Below, piece after piece: positions 1-8,422 of a stretch of DNA of 64,000 nucleotides; position 1 is the stretch's first letter; the number at the start of each line of letters is the position of its first letter. The notes under the pieces were generated by a model. The model saw only the letters and a list, made by a program, of their open reading frames with translations. It was not told the origin of the DNA and did not search any database. The stretch comes from Myxococcales bacterium. GTDB taxonomy: Bacteria > Myxococcota_A > Polyangia > Haliangiales > Haliangiaceae. The stretch lies in contig JADKKI010000002.1 of the NCBI GenBank assembly GCA_016720595.1, forward strand, positions 554,492 through 618,491, written 5' to 3'. A program made the translations under genes and the position numbers.

Positions 1-1404
1 ATCCTCGCACTCTCGTTGATGGCGCTCCTGGCTTGTACGAAGCCCAACCCCAATCGCTGCTGCACGGACGAGGCAGATTGCGTGCCGCGGCCAACCTCCC
101 CATCGGGATGACCTGCGACGACGGGCACGTCTGTCGAGGGAACGTGTGCATCGTCGAATCCTGCGACAGCACCGCCGGCTGTGATCCCTCTGCTCCCTAC
201 TGCGCCAACCCGCCGGATGGCGTGTGCCAGGAGAGCTGCACCGAGGACACGCAATGCCCTGGCAACGGCCAACCTACCGACGCGCGGTTTTGCGAGGGGG
301 GAACCTGCGTCGCCTGTAGGACGGCCAACGACTGCGATGCGGCTCACCCGCTGTGCAGCGCGGGCGCTTGTGTGGCGTGCACCACCCACGACCAGTGCGC
401 ATCCGGAGCCTGTACGGTCGATGGAGTCTGCGCCTCCGAGAGTCGATGTCGCGCACGTCGACGTCGCCGGCTCGCCGACCTCCGACTGCACCGCCGCGCT
501 CCGTGCAGCACGATCGAGCGCGCGCTTGCGCCTCGCCCCGCACCTACGTAGTCATCCGGCCCGGCACCTACACTCGTAACGGCCCGCTGACCTTCACCGA
601 TACGCGCTGGCTGATCGGCAGCGGTACTCCCCGAGCAATCCTCGACCGACAGGACAACGGCCCCATCGTTCTCGCCCAGGGCGCCGTCAACCTTCATCTC
701 GAGCGGCTCGAGATATCGGGGGCAACGGGCGACCTCCTCAGCGGTCCATTGAAGGCGGGACAGGCCGTATTGCCGGCCCGCGGTGGGCGCCCCCATCGCC
801 TTCCTCCGCGAGACCTCCATCCGCTCGAGCAGGCGCGGGATCGGCTCCACGAACTGCACAGTCTCTGCCTCGCAGAGCGTGTTTCCAAACGGGCTGGACT
901 ACGGGCTCGAGCTGCGCAACTCCACGGCCAACGTCGACCGTCAACACGTTCATCGCAGCCTGGGTCACGCTCGACTCCGGTGTGTTCAACTTCCAGAACA
1001 ACTTCGTCGCGCGCAGCCCCGGCACCGGTGTGGAGCTCTACTCGACCGGAACCGGCAACGTGATCGCGTTCAACACGATCGTCGACAACGGGCTCGTCGC
1101 GACGCCGAGCTTCGGGTTCGACTGCCAGGTCACGACACCAGCGTCGTTCCCGAGCAACATCATCGCGCGTAACCAGGGCGCGACGCGCGGGACGGACTGC
1201 ACGTTCCCGGGCTCGATCGTCGTCGACGCCGACATCACGGCGCTCAAGTTCAAGCAGCCCGACGTCGCGCCGTACGACTACCACATCATGCCCGGCAGCC
1301 TGGCCGTCGACATGGGCACCATCTCCACGCTCGACCACGACTTCGACGGCGACGCGCGCCCCAAGGGTGCGGGGCGCGACGTCGGCGCTGACGAAGCGCA
1401 GTAG
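1..1404 (+). pseudogene. Frameshifted secreted Cys-rich / beta-helix (choice-of-anchor Q-like) protein, 5' end cut by window
   Basis: No single frame runs through this stretch. Frame 1 opens with a lipoprotein-like leader (LMALLACTKPN) and stops at 109. Frame 3 carries a Cys-rich block (repeated C-x5-C spacing, as in VCRGNVCIVESCDS) to about 440. Frames 1, 3 and then 2 carry the next pieces; TYVVIRPGTYT lies in frame 2 near 545-580. Frame 3 and finally frame 1 (about 950-1404) carry a beta-helix region ending in GRDVGADEAQ. That DxGADE ending is typical of choice-of-anchor Q proteins with right-handed parallel beta-helices. At least five frame changes occur in 1 kb. Either the gene is decayed or the consensus is poor here, as at a contig edge. 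In intact form it would be an exported surface protein. The family is fairly sure, the cause of breakage is not. Confidence 0.6.
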
Positions 1405-1410
1405 CGCTCG

Positions 1411-2910
1411 CTACTCGAGCCGCTCGCGGCACGGGAAGTCGCACGTCTTGCGGTGCGTGCAGTCGTATGCACAGCCCGCGGCCAGCGCGAACACCGTGAG
1501 GATCTCGTCGGCCGCGCCTTCGGGAACCGCCTTGCGCGCCGCGCGCGTCGCGGCGATCAGCGCGGAGCCGTCGTTGGCGTACGGCGTGGTGATGAAGCCG
1601 AGGCGGAACAGCGTGTCGCGCACGATCCGGTGCGGCGTGACCGTGAAGTCGCCGAGGTCGTCGTAGCGAAGCACGCCGAGCTTCGACAGCATGTCGACGA
1701 TCCAGAACAGCTCGGTGCGGAACAGGCCGCGGCCGAGCGCGGTGTCGAGCGCGGCGAACGCCTCGGCCGCGGAGGCGCGACCTTCGAGCTGCGACGCGAG
1801 CTCGGGGACCTCGGCGCACCGACGCGCGGCGAGCGAGGCGAGCATCAGTGCGCGCGCATCGACCTGCGCCGGGAGGTTCTCCGGGACCACGCCCTGGTAG
1901 AGGTCGCCGAGCACGCCGGCCTTGTCGAGCGCGCTGAACGACGCGATCACCGCGTTGCGATCGCGATCGAGGCGGAACGCGAGCGCGGCCGCGACGGCGA
2001 TCCGGTAGACGACCTCGTCGGCGCCCTCCACCCACGCCTCGGGATCGAGGCCGAAGTCCGATGGGAGGTAGGTCAGCGCCGGCTTCTGGGCCTCGGCCCA
2101 CCACGCGGCGATCCGCTGCTTGGTCTCGTCGAAGATCTCGTCGGAGAAGCCCTGCACGAAGCGCGAGACCGGGACTGGCCGCTCGCGGTTGCGCGGGCTC
2201 GGCACACCCTCGGCGGAGAGGTGGCGCAGCGGTGCGGGGAGCGGAGAGCCGGTGGGCGCCGCGGCGGTGATCGGGATCGAGGACTCGGGTGCGGTCTCGG
2301 CGGGTGCCGCCGCCGCGTCATCGTCGGCGATGAGGTTCGGGATCACCGGCTCCGGATCCGGCTTGTCCTCCGCGAGGAACTCCTCCACATCCACGTTGGC
2401 GGCGAGGGCGATGTACCGCTCGGACCGCGAGCCCAGCGCCACGGCCACGCCGACGCTCTTCAGGAGGTTCGTGCCGATCGCGATCTGGAACCAGGTCTCG
2501 AGCGCAGGGCGCGAAGGCAGGATGCCGCGGAACGCCGCGGTGATCAGCTGCTTGTAGATCTCGTCCTTGTGATACGGGCGCTGCCCGAGGAGATCGAGCA
2601 CCGTCTTGCCGAGGAGCGGGTTCAGGTGCCACATCCGATCGAGCACCGCCTCGGCGATCGCATCGTCACCACTCGCGGCCGCGAGCGTCTGCATGAACAG
2701 CGACGGCATCACGATGGCGCCGCTGGTCCCGAGGAAGCGCAGGATCACCTGCGGCTTCTCGCGATCCCAGAGCTTGGCGCCGCGGAGGCGAGAGCGGAAC
2801 TCGCGGAACGGCTCGCCCTTCGCGGGGGTCTCCTTGCACACGCGGACCAGCGCGACCAGCGCGCCACGGGCGTCCTGACCAATGGGCGGAAGCTCGACGA
2901 CCTGAGGCAT
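1411..2910 (-). CDS. Conserved hypothetical protein (499 aa) with C-terminal Cys cluster
   Basis: The gene is not recognised. It has a helical N-terminal half (about residues 1-195), a Pro/Ala-rich linker (about 200-255) and a second helical domain (about 260-499). There is no signal peptide or membrane segment, so it is probably cytoplasmic. The last 25 residues hold four cysteines (CAYDCTHRKTCDFPC), possibly a metal or Fe-S site. ATG start at 2910; the stop lies 7 bases from the end of the preceding plus-strand fragment. It is transcribed away from the Uma2-like gene, and a poly-G tract lies in the shared upstream region. Codon use matches the neighbours. Function unknown. Confidence 0.8.
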   Translation of the reverse strand: MPQVVELPPIGQDARGALVALVRVCKETPAKGEPFREFRSRLRGAKLWDREKPQVILRFLGTSGAIVMPSLFMQTLAAASGDDAIAEAVLDRMWHLNPLLGKTVLDLLGQRPYHKDEIYKQLITAAFRGILPSRPALETWFQIAIGTNLLKSVGVAVALGSRSERYIALAANVDVEEFLAEDKPDPEPVIPNLIADDDAAAAPAETAPESSIPITAAAPTGSPLPAPLRHLSAEGVPSPRNRERPVPVSRFVQGFSDEIFDETKQRIAAWWAEAQKPALTYLPSDFGLDPEAWVEGADEVVYRIAVAAALAFRLDRDRNAVIASFSALDKAGVLGDLYQGVVPENLPAQVDARALMLASLAARRCAEVPELASQLEGRASAAEAFAALDTALGRGLFRTELFWIVDMLSKLGVLRYDDLGDFTVTPHRIVRDTLFRLGFITTPYANDGSALIAATRAARKAVPEGAADEILTVFALAAGCAYDCTHRKTCDFPCRERLE

Positions 2911-2958
2911 CGCGGAGAGCGTACACCAGCCGCGCGTCGATCACGGCGAGCGGCCGGA

Positions 2959-2999
2959 GGGGGGGGAGATGCGGGGGGGGGGGGGGCGAGTCCGGGGGG
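2959..2999. repeat. Poly-G tract (runs of 8, 14 and 6 G) between divergent genes
   Basis: Guanine runs stand at 2959-2966, 2973-2986 and 2994-2999, separated by short spacers. They lie upstream of both the 499-aa protein (minus) and the Uma2-like gene (plus). Three long G runs within about 40 bases could fold as a G-quadruplex. The 14-G run is also prone to slippage and to sequencing-length error. A regulatory role is only a possibility. Confidence 0.6.
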
Positions 3000-3083
3000 C
3001 GGGTGCCGTCCAGGTTCGCCGGAGGCGGGCGGCATGTAACCGCGCGGATCGACGTGCTGCTTTGATGGCCCACGACGTGCTGC

Positions 3084-3692
3084 ATGGATCGGTCTATGCT
3101 GAAAGCCATGAGCGCGCCTCCGAAGTTCGGCCCGGCCACGATCGCGGACCTGCTCGCGATCCCCGAGGAGGAGCGGCACCACGAGATCCTCGATGGATTC
3201 GTGGTCGAGCGAGGCGCCGCCACACCGCCGCATGGCCGAGCCCAGGGCCGCCTGTTTCGACATCTCGGCCCCTACGATCGCAAGCCGGGTGGTCGGTCGC
3301 CGGGCGGATGGTGGTTCGTCACCGAGGTCGAGATCCAGCTCGAGAGCTCGCAGGTCGTGCGTCCGGACGTCGCAGGGTGGCGGCGCGAGCGCATGGAGCT
3401 GCTGCCCGAGACGATGCCGGTGCTCGTGCGCCCCGACTGGGTCTGCGAGGTGCTGTCCACGAACCGGCAGCACGATCTGATCAAGAAGAAGCGGGCGTTT
3501 CACCTCCACCACGTCGAGCACTACTGGGTCATCGATCCCGTCGACGAGACGCTCACGGTCTATCGCTGGCACCCCGACGGCTACCTCGAGGTGCTGATCG
3601 CCGATCGCACGCAGCGCGTGCGGGCCGAGCCGTTCGAGGGTGTCGAGCTCTCCGTCGGGATGCTGTTCGGCGACGACGATCCCGAGCCCTGA
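3084..3692 (+). CDS. Uma2 family (DUF820) endonuclease-fold protein
   Basis: A 202-aa soluble protein with the order seen in Uma2/DUF820 proteins. EERHHEILDGFVVE comes near the N terminus, followed by a strand-rich core containing VVRPDVAGW (the PDxxx motif), WVCEVLSTN (the E-V-x-S motif) and DLIKKKRAFHLHHVEHYWVIDP. The acidic residues of PD, the E of CEVLS and the K of IKKK match a PD-(D/E)xK nuclease fold. Family members are abundant in cyanobacteria and myxobacteria and their biological role is unclear. An alternative ATG at 3108 (MSAPPKF) fits the family start equally well; neither has a strong ribosome site. It converges on the M15 peptidase with one base between the stops. Confidence 0.85.
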   Translation: MDRSMLKAMSAPPKFGPATIADLLAIPEEERHHEILDGFVVERGAATPPHGRAQGRLFRHLGPYDRKPGGRSPGGWWFVTEVEIQLESSQVVRPDVAGWRRERMELLPETMPVLVRPDWVCEVLSTNRQHDLIKKKRAFHLHHVEHYWVIDPVDETLTVYRWHPDGYLEVLIADRTQRVRAEPFEGVELSVGMLFGDDDPEP

Positions 3693-3693
3693 A

Positions 3694-4302
3694 TCAGAAC
3701 GCGCGGGACCACACGATGTGGTGGTCGTCGAACGCGTGGCGCCAGTCGCCGCCCCACTCCCAGCCGTGCTCGTCGAACAACGCGGCCGCCGGGCCGGGCC
3801 GCACGAACATGCCCGGGCGGAGGTCGCCGCGATCGGCGAACGCCTTGCCCGCTTCCGGGACGATGCGGTCGGGCTTGCGCCACGGATTCTCGACGGGATT
3901 GATATCGATCGCGCGGCCGAGCGCGTGCTGCGAGAGCAGATCGGTGCCGGCGACCAGGCGGAAGTTGAACGCGGAGGAGTTGTCCGCGGCCATCGAGGCC
4001 TCGTCCGAGGCGGCGTAGTCATCGACGAGGCGGAGCTGCCGGATCGGGAACCCGAGCTCCCACAGCCGGCGAAACAGCGCCACCGCGCGCGGTGCGACTG
4101 GAGCGGCCACCACGAGCTCGCCGCGGCCCGTACCTTCGAAGCTCACGTGATCGAGCTGGAGGTAGGCGAGCTCGTCCCACCGCGGACATCGCGGATCGTC
4201 GCCGTGCCACGAGACGCCCTCCATCCGCGCGCGGACCTCGGGCGGAATCGCGCGGATCTCGGAGGCGAACGCGCGTGCAGGTGGGCGCACGAACGCGCTC
4301 AC
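3694..4302 (-). CDS. M15-family D-Ala-D-Ala carboxypeptidase-like peptidase
   Basis: Probable zinc peptidase acting on peptidoglycan cross-links or stem peptides. The protein shows SQHALGRAIDINPVENP, matching the SxHxxGxAxDxN zinc motif of VanY/M15 enzymes, then EHGWEWGGDW and DDHHIVW, matching the WGGxW...DxxHxE/V region with the last zinc histidine. The best start is the GTG at 4302, one base after the TGA of the upstream TPR protein (4306-4304), which indicates translational coupling. An ORF extending upstream to 4695 is only overlap. With this start (202 aa) no signal peptide is visible, so export would need another route or a partner. Coupling to a membrane TPR protein suggests a joint envelope role. 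Confidence 0.82.
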   Translation of the reverse strand: MSAFVRPPARAFASEIRAIPPEVRARMEGVSWHGDDPRCPRWDELAYLQLDHVSFEGTGRGELVVAAPVAPRAVALFRRLWELGFPIRQLRLVDDYAASDEASMAADNSSAFNFRLVAGTDLLSQHALGRAIDINPVENPWRKPDRIVPEAGKAFADRGDLRPGMFVRPGPAAALFDEHGWEWGGDWRHAFDDHHIVWSRAF

Positions 4303-4303
4303 G

Positions 4304-5920
4304 TCAGAACCGGGTGGGCGGAGGCTGCGGCTCGCCGCGCGGCACACTCGGCGGCGCGGGGGCCGGTTCGCGATCGATCGGCGAAGCGATCGGCCACGGT
4401 GGCGGCGTGCGATCGGCATCGGTGCTCGGCAGCTGCGAGGGTGCCGGCTCGGCGCGGGGCGTGGGCTCGAGCCTCGCGTGGCCGTCGTCCGCGCTCGGCG
4501 CATGGTTGGTCTGGCCGTCGTCGGCGCTCGGATCTCCCGAGGTCGTGAACCGGAGCGGTGGTGGTGGCACCTCGCCCCGCGGCGGACTCGGCTGCGAGGG
4601 TGCGGGCTCGCGCTCGATCGGCGGCCCCGACGGGTTCGGCGCCGGCGTGCGATCGAGATCGAACGAGGGCAGCTGCGACGGTGCGGGCTCCGCACGCGGC
4701 GCTGGATCGAGCTTCACTTCATCGGATCCGATCGACATCGGCGCGACACCCGAGCCGGCCTCGACGGTGGGCGGAGCGGACTTGGTCGGCGCGGGGAGCA
4801 CGGGCGCCGCGGCCTTCGCGGGCGCGGGGGACACGGCCTTGACGGCCGTCGGCGCGGTCTTCGCGGGCGCGGTCGGTGCCTTCGTCGGTGGCGTCTGCGC
4901 CGGCGTCGCAGTCGGCTGCGTGGTCGGCGCGGTCGGTGTCGGCGTCGCTGCCTTCACGTCAGTCGGCGCGGGCGTGGTGACCGCCTTGGTCGGAGGTACA
5001 GGCGCGGTCGCCGGCATCCGCGCGAGCGTGGCCGAGCGCCGCATCGCGAACACCGCGAGCCCGGACTGCGGGTGCGCCGTCGCGAACCGATCGTACTCGG
5101 TGCGTGCGCGCGCATACTGACCGGCGCGATCGAGCGCGCTCGCCAGCTGGAAGCGCGCATCTTCCTGGTCGACCTCGGCCGCCACGGCCGCGGTGAGAGC
5201 AGCGATCGCCTTGTCGAGCTCGTTGGCCTTCGCGTACGCGACGCCGAGGAAGTAGCGCATCGTCGACGCACGCGCGCCCGCCGGCTCGCTGACGAGCGCG
5301 GCCTCGAGCGCCGGGATCATCTCGGCGTAGCGGCCCGCCTTGAACGAAGCGGCGGCGGTCTTGAGGGCGCTGTCGACCTCCATCACCTGCGTCTCGTGCG
5401 CGCGCGCCGCGAGCACCGCGCGCTCGGTGCGAGACAGCGGTAGCTCTGCGAGCGCGCCGAGCTTGCCGGCGGCCTCGCTGCGCTTGCCGGCCTCGAGCAG
5501 CTGATAGACCTCCCACGCGCGGTTGTCGGCCTGGTCGCGGGCGGTGGCCTTCGCCGTGAGCTCGTTGGTGTGCTGGACGGCCTGATCGCGCTCGCGCTGG
5601 GCGGCGTCACGCGCCTCTACCAGCTCGTGCGCGCGGCTGCGGTAGAGCATGTAGAACCCAGCGCCGACCACGACCGTGAAGATCACGTAGGCGACGAACG
5701 AGTTGAGGTTGGCCCACTTGGCACGCTGGCGTTGCTCGGAGACCAGCGCCCCGATCGACTCGGCGAGCTGGCTGACCTGGGTCGCGGTCTTGCGGCCCAG
5801 CGAGCCCTGGTCATCGAGACGCCTCCGCAGGGCCTCCAGGAGCGCCCAACCCTCGGCATCGGCCGCGCTCGGCTCGGGAGCCGGGTCGTGGTCCGCCTTG
5901 GGGAGGGGTGCAGCGCTCAC
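4304..5920 (-). CDS. Membrane-anchored TPR protein with long Pro/Ala-rich tail
   Basis: From the GTG at 5920 (GGGGGAAG ribosome site about 8 bases upstream) the product is 538 aa. It has a short acidic/Pro cytoplasmic N terminus and one membrane segment near residues 74-93 (FVAYVIFTVVVGAGFYMLY). A coiled coil follows (about 98-140), then TPR-like helical repeats to about residue 300. The rest is low-complexity Pro/Ala/Thr with repeated PAPSQLPS and DREPAP motifs. A longer ORF to 6061 would run into the divergent ligase gene and its promoter, so it is not preferred. The gene is the first of a two-gene unit with the M15 peptidase. A scaffold or envelope-assembly role is plausible but inferred. 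Confidence 0.75.
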   Translation of the reverse strand: MSAAPLPKADHDPAPEPSAADAEGWALLEALRRRLDDQGSLGRKTATQVSQLAESIGALVSEQRQRAKWANLNSFVAYVIFTVVVGAGFYMLYRSRAHELVEARDAAQRERDQAVQHTNELTAKATARDQADNRAWEVYQLLEAGKRSEAAGKLGALAELPLSRTERAVLAARAHETQVMEVDSALKTAAASFKAGRYAEMIPALEAALVSEPAGARASTMRYFLGVAYAKANELDKAIAALTAAVAAEVDQEDARFQLASALDRAGQYARARTEYDRFATAHPQSGLAVFAMRRSATLARMPATAPVPPTKAVTTPAPTDVKAATPTPTAPTTQPTATPAQTPPTKAPTAPAKTAPTAVKAVSPAPAKAAAPVLPAPTKSAPPTVEAGSGVAPMSIGSDEVKLDPAPRAEPAPSQLPSFDLDRTPAPNPSGPPIEREPAPSQPSPPRGEVPPPPLRFTTSGDPSADDGQTNHAPSADDGHARLEPTPRAEPAPSQLPSTDADRTPPPWPIASPIDREPAPAPPSVPRGEPQPPPTRF

Positions 5921-5969
5921 GGCCCGTGCTTCCCCCGAATGGCCGGGTAAATCAAGTCGGTTCGACACG

Positions 5970-5998
5970 TTGAGGGTGCCGGATTGCCCTGGTACAGT
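5970..5998 (+). promoter_or_regulatory. Predicted sigma-70-type promoter of the acyl-adenylate ligase
   Basis: TTGAGG (5970-5975) and TACAGT (5993-5998) are separated by 17 bases, each four of six to consensus. They lie about 60 bases before the ATG at 6060. The site sits in the divergent region between the TPR gene and the ligase. Confidence 0.5.
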
Positions 5999-6059
5999 GC
6001 CACCGCTCGGGGACTGCACCTTTTGCACCCTACCCCTGAGCGAGGTTTCGAGAGGTTCC

Positions 6060-7601
6060 ATGACCCTGCTCTACGACTGGCTGAGGAAAGCCGCGAAAGC
6101 CCAGGGAAACAACAAGGCGGTTGTCTATCGAGACAACTACCTCTCGTGGCGTGGCCTCCTCCACCGCGTCGATCGTCGAGCTCAAGAATTCAAGAGCATG
6201 GGGATCAAAGAAGGTGCGTGGGTCGGGCTGATGCTCGGCAACGTGCCCGACTTCGTGATCCTCGCGCTGGCACTCTCGAAGCTCGACGCCGCGATCGTCC
6301 CGATCGATCCCACCACGGGTGGACGCGAGCTCGAGCTGATCCTCGCCGCCGCGCCGCTGCGTGCGCTGGTCACGCGCCCCCGCGGCAGTGAGGGCTCGAT
6401 CTCGGCCAACGGCACGAGCGCGCCGGTCCCGCCGAGCACCCTGCCCCGCGCCCGCGTCACCCGGCCCACCGCGCCGCCGCCGCGCGATGCGCTGCCGAAC
6501 ACGGTCCCCGCCACCGATGCCGCCGAGGTCCGCCGCCGGCTGCAGGGCACGCTCCTCACCTGCAGCGTGTACCGGCGCAGCCCACCCGATCACGGCGTCG
6601 AGCCGATCGCGGTGCTGTTCACCGCCGATTCCCTCGGGGATCCCAAGGGCGTGCTCCGCACGGACAAGAACACGATCGCAGGTGTCGATCACGCGATCGC
6701 CGCGCTCGGGATGTCCGAGAAGACGCGCGTGCTGGTCGCCGTCCCCCTGTTCCACGCCTATGGCTGGGACCTCGGGTTTCTCCCCACGCTCAAGCTCGGC
6801 TCCACGATGTTCCTCGAGGAGGAGATCAGCGCGCGCCGGATCGGCAAGCTGCTCCGCGACCACGAGGTCGATCTCCTGCCCGGCACGCCTTCGATGTACG
6901 CGGAGCTCTCGAAGCTCCCCACGGCCAAGAAGCTCGAGGTCAAGAACCCGCGGTTCCTCGCGGCGGGCTCGCGCCTCGATCAGCTGGTCGCCGACGAGTT
7001 CAAGGACAAGTACGGGATCTCCGTGCTGTCGTCGTACCACTCCACCGAGGCCGCCACGGTCACGCTCGAGGACTCCGGCAAGTACCCCACCACGGTCGGC
7101 AAGCCGATCGATGGCGTCGAGGTCCGGATCACCACCGCAGACGGCAAGCCGGCCGCGGCGAAAGAGGGCCTGATCTGGGTCAAGAGCAAGACGCTCTCGC
7201 CCAAGTCGATCGGCCCGTTCGACGACGAGCGCGAGCCCACCTCGCGCGCCTCCGGCATGGTCGCCATCGGCTCGATCGATAAGGCCGGCTGGCTCCGCAC
7301 CGGAGATCTCGGCAAGCTCGACAAGACCGGCCGGCTCCAGCTCACCGGCCGCGAGGACGATGTCGTCAAGGTCGATGGCAAGCGCGTCGCGCTCGGTGAG
7401 GTCGAGGGCTGCCTCGAGTCATTCCCCAAGATCAAGGCGGCGCAGGCCACCGTGGTCACCGATCCGATGGCCGGCGCGATGGTCGTCGCGCGCGTCGTCA
7501 CCAAGCAGAAGTGCGGCGCCGAGGAGATCATCGATCACTGCGCGCGCAACCTCGCGCCGTACAAGGTCCCGCGGCGGATCGAGTTCTGCGAGTCGATCTG
7601 A
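6060..7601 (+). CDS. AMP-dependent synthetase/ligase (acyl-CoA synthetase-like)
   Basis: 513-aa class I adenylate-forming enzyme, expected to activate a carboxylic acid with ATP. Late motifs are canonical: YHSTEAATVT (A5 position), WLRTGDLGKLDKTGRLQLTGREDD (A7/A8 region), VKVDGKRVALGEVEG and a C-terminal YKVPRRIEFCE. The nucleotide-binding P-loop near residues 188-197 reads TADSLGDPKG instead of TSGTTGxPKG, so the Ser/Thr/Gly-rich part has changed while PKG remains. A Pro/Ala/Arg-rich insertion covers about residues 105-165. ATG 6060 is preceded by an AGAGG ribosome site. The substrate is unknown, and activity may be reduced or altered. A stand-alone gene with its own promoter, convergent with the zinc-ribbon gene. 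Confidence 0.85.
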   Translation: MTLLYDWLRKAAKAQGNNKAVVYRDNYLSWRGLLHRVDRRAQEFKSMGIKEGAWVGLMLGNVPDFVILALALSKLDAAIVPIDPTTGGRELELILAAAPLRALVTRPRGSEGSISANGTSAPVPPSTLPRARVTRPTAPPPRDALPNTVPATDAAEVRRRLQGTLLTCSVYRRSPPDHGVEPIAVLFTADSLGDPKGVLRTDKNTIAGVDHAIAALGMSEKTRVLVAVPLFHAYGWDLGFLPTLKLGSTMFLEEEISARRIGKLLRDHEVDLLPGTPSMYAELSKLPTAKKLEVKNPRFLAAGSRLDQLVADEFKDKYGISVLSSYHSTEAATVTLEDSGKYPTTVGKPIDGVEVRITTADGKPAAAKEGLIWVKSKTLSPKSIGPFDDEREPTSRASGMVAIGSIDKAGWLRTGDLGKLDKTGRLQLTGREDDVVKVDGKRVALGEVEGCLESFPKIKAAQATVVTDPMAGAMVVARVVTKQKCGAEEIIDHCARNLAPYKVPRRIEFCESI

Positions 7602-7660
7602 GCCGCACACGGCGGCTCTCCGCGTCGCGACGCCGCGCCTGAGTCGCTGCTACGCCGCGC

Positions 7661-8317
7661 TCAGTTGATCACCACGAGCTCGCCGGCATCGTGGCCACAG
7701 AACCGCGCGTTGAGATCGTACTTCGAGCTGCACACGGGACAGATCCGCGCGACCACGCCGGAGGGCTCGCTCGTCTTCGCGCGGCTGCGAGGACGCGTGG
7801 CGTTGTAGACCGTGAACGGCACCAGCTCGTTGCCGTCGTGCGGGCAGCTCCGCAGCCCTGGCTCGTAGGCACGCCGGCACGCCATGCAGACGAGCCCGGC
7901 GCTCCGCCCCATCGACTTCGCTGCGCTGATGTTCGCACCGACGAGCATCTCCTCGGGCGGGACTAGCCGGCGCGCGTCGCGCGTACAGTAGGTCATGCCG
8001 TGGTACTCGGTCCGGCACGTCGGACACACCATCGCGCTCGAGGTCGCGACGGCGAGCCCGCCACCTCCGCCACCGCGCACCACTGCGGGGCGCACGCGCG
8101 GACGCGGCGCCGACGGAGGTGCGGCCGCGAGCGGCAACAGCTCGCGTTGCTCGGCGGTCGAAGCGGGTGGAGCCTTCGCGCGACGGCGCAGGAGCAGCAC
8201 CATCGCGACCAGGCCGAGGATCACGAGCGCGAGCAACCCGACCACCACCACGAGCAGCGCCTGGGACGTGATCGCCCCGGATGCCAAGGCGCTGGTCGAT
8301 GGAGTGAATCCGGACAT
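7661..8317 (-). CDS. Single-span membrane protein with three zinc-ribbon-like motifs
   Basis: 218 aa from ATG 8317 (MSGFTP). A Ser/Thr-rich N terminus leads into a membrane segment (SQALLVVVVGLLALVILGLVAMVLLLRRR). A Pro/Gly-rich linker and three Cys motifs follow in the soluble part: CPTC...YCTRDARRL, CMACRRAYEPGLRSCPHDG and CPVCSSKYDLNARFCGHDAGEL. The repeated CxxC...C-x-HD pattern resembles double-zinc-ribbon domains common in myxobacterial signalling proteins, including the kinase and FHA proteins encoded nearby. The longer ORF with a TTG start at 8365 would include the promoter. Function unknown; a structural or protein-binding role is likely. Confidence 0.75.
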   Translation of the reverse strand: MSGFTPSTSALASGAITSQALLVVVVGLLALVILGLVAMVLLLRRRAKAPPASTAEQRELLPLAAAPPSAPRPRVRPAVVRGGGGGGLAVATSSAMVCPTCRTEYHGMTYCTRDARRLVPPEEMLVGANISAAKSMGRSAGLVCMACRRAYEPGLRSCPHDGNELVPFTVYNATRPRSRAKTSEPSGVVARICPVCSSKYDLNARFCGHDAGELVVIN

Positions 8318-8336
8318 CGACGGAACCCGTCCCCGA

Positions 8337-8365
8337 AAGCTAGCAACCACCCTCAGATCGGTCAA
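8337..8365 (-). promoter_or_regulatory. Predicted sigma-70-type promoter of the zinc-ribbon membrane protein
   Basis: On the minus strand TTGACC (8365-8360) and TAGCTT (8342-8337) are 17 bases apart, ending about 20 bases before the ATG at 8317. This supports the shorter start of that gene. Confidence 0.45.
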
Positions 8366-8422
8366 TGTGGAAATCAGCGCTCACCGTCGGTGCAACGCTT
8401 CCATGATCGCGATCGCAGGGGT

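Noticed and set aside
1453..3039. 528-aa plus-strand ORF over the 499-aa protein
   Set aside because: Arg/Glu-rich shadow with no domain. The minus-strand frame has normal amino-acid composition and a defined C-terminal Cys cluster.
7622..7633. GCGTCGCGACGC palindrome as terminator between convergent genes
   Set aside because: 12 bp without loop or U-tract; expected by chance at this GC content.
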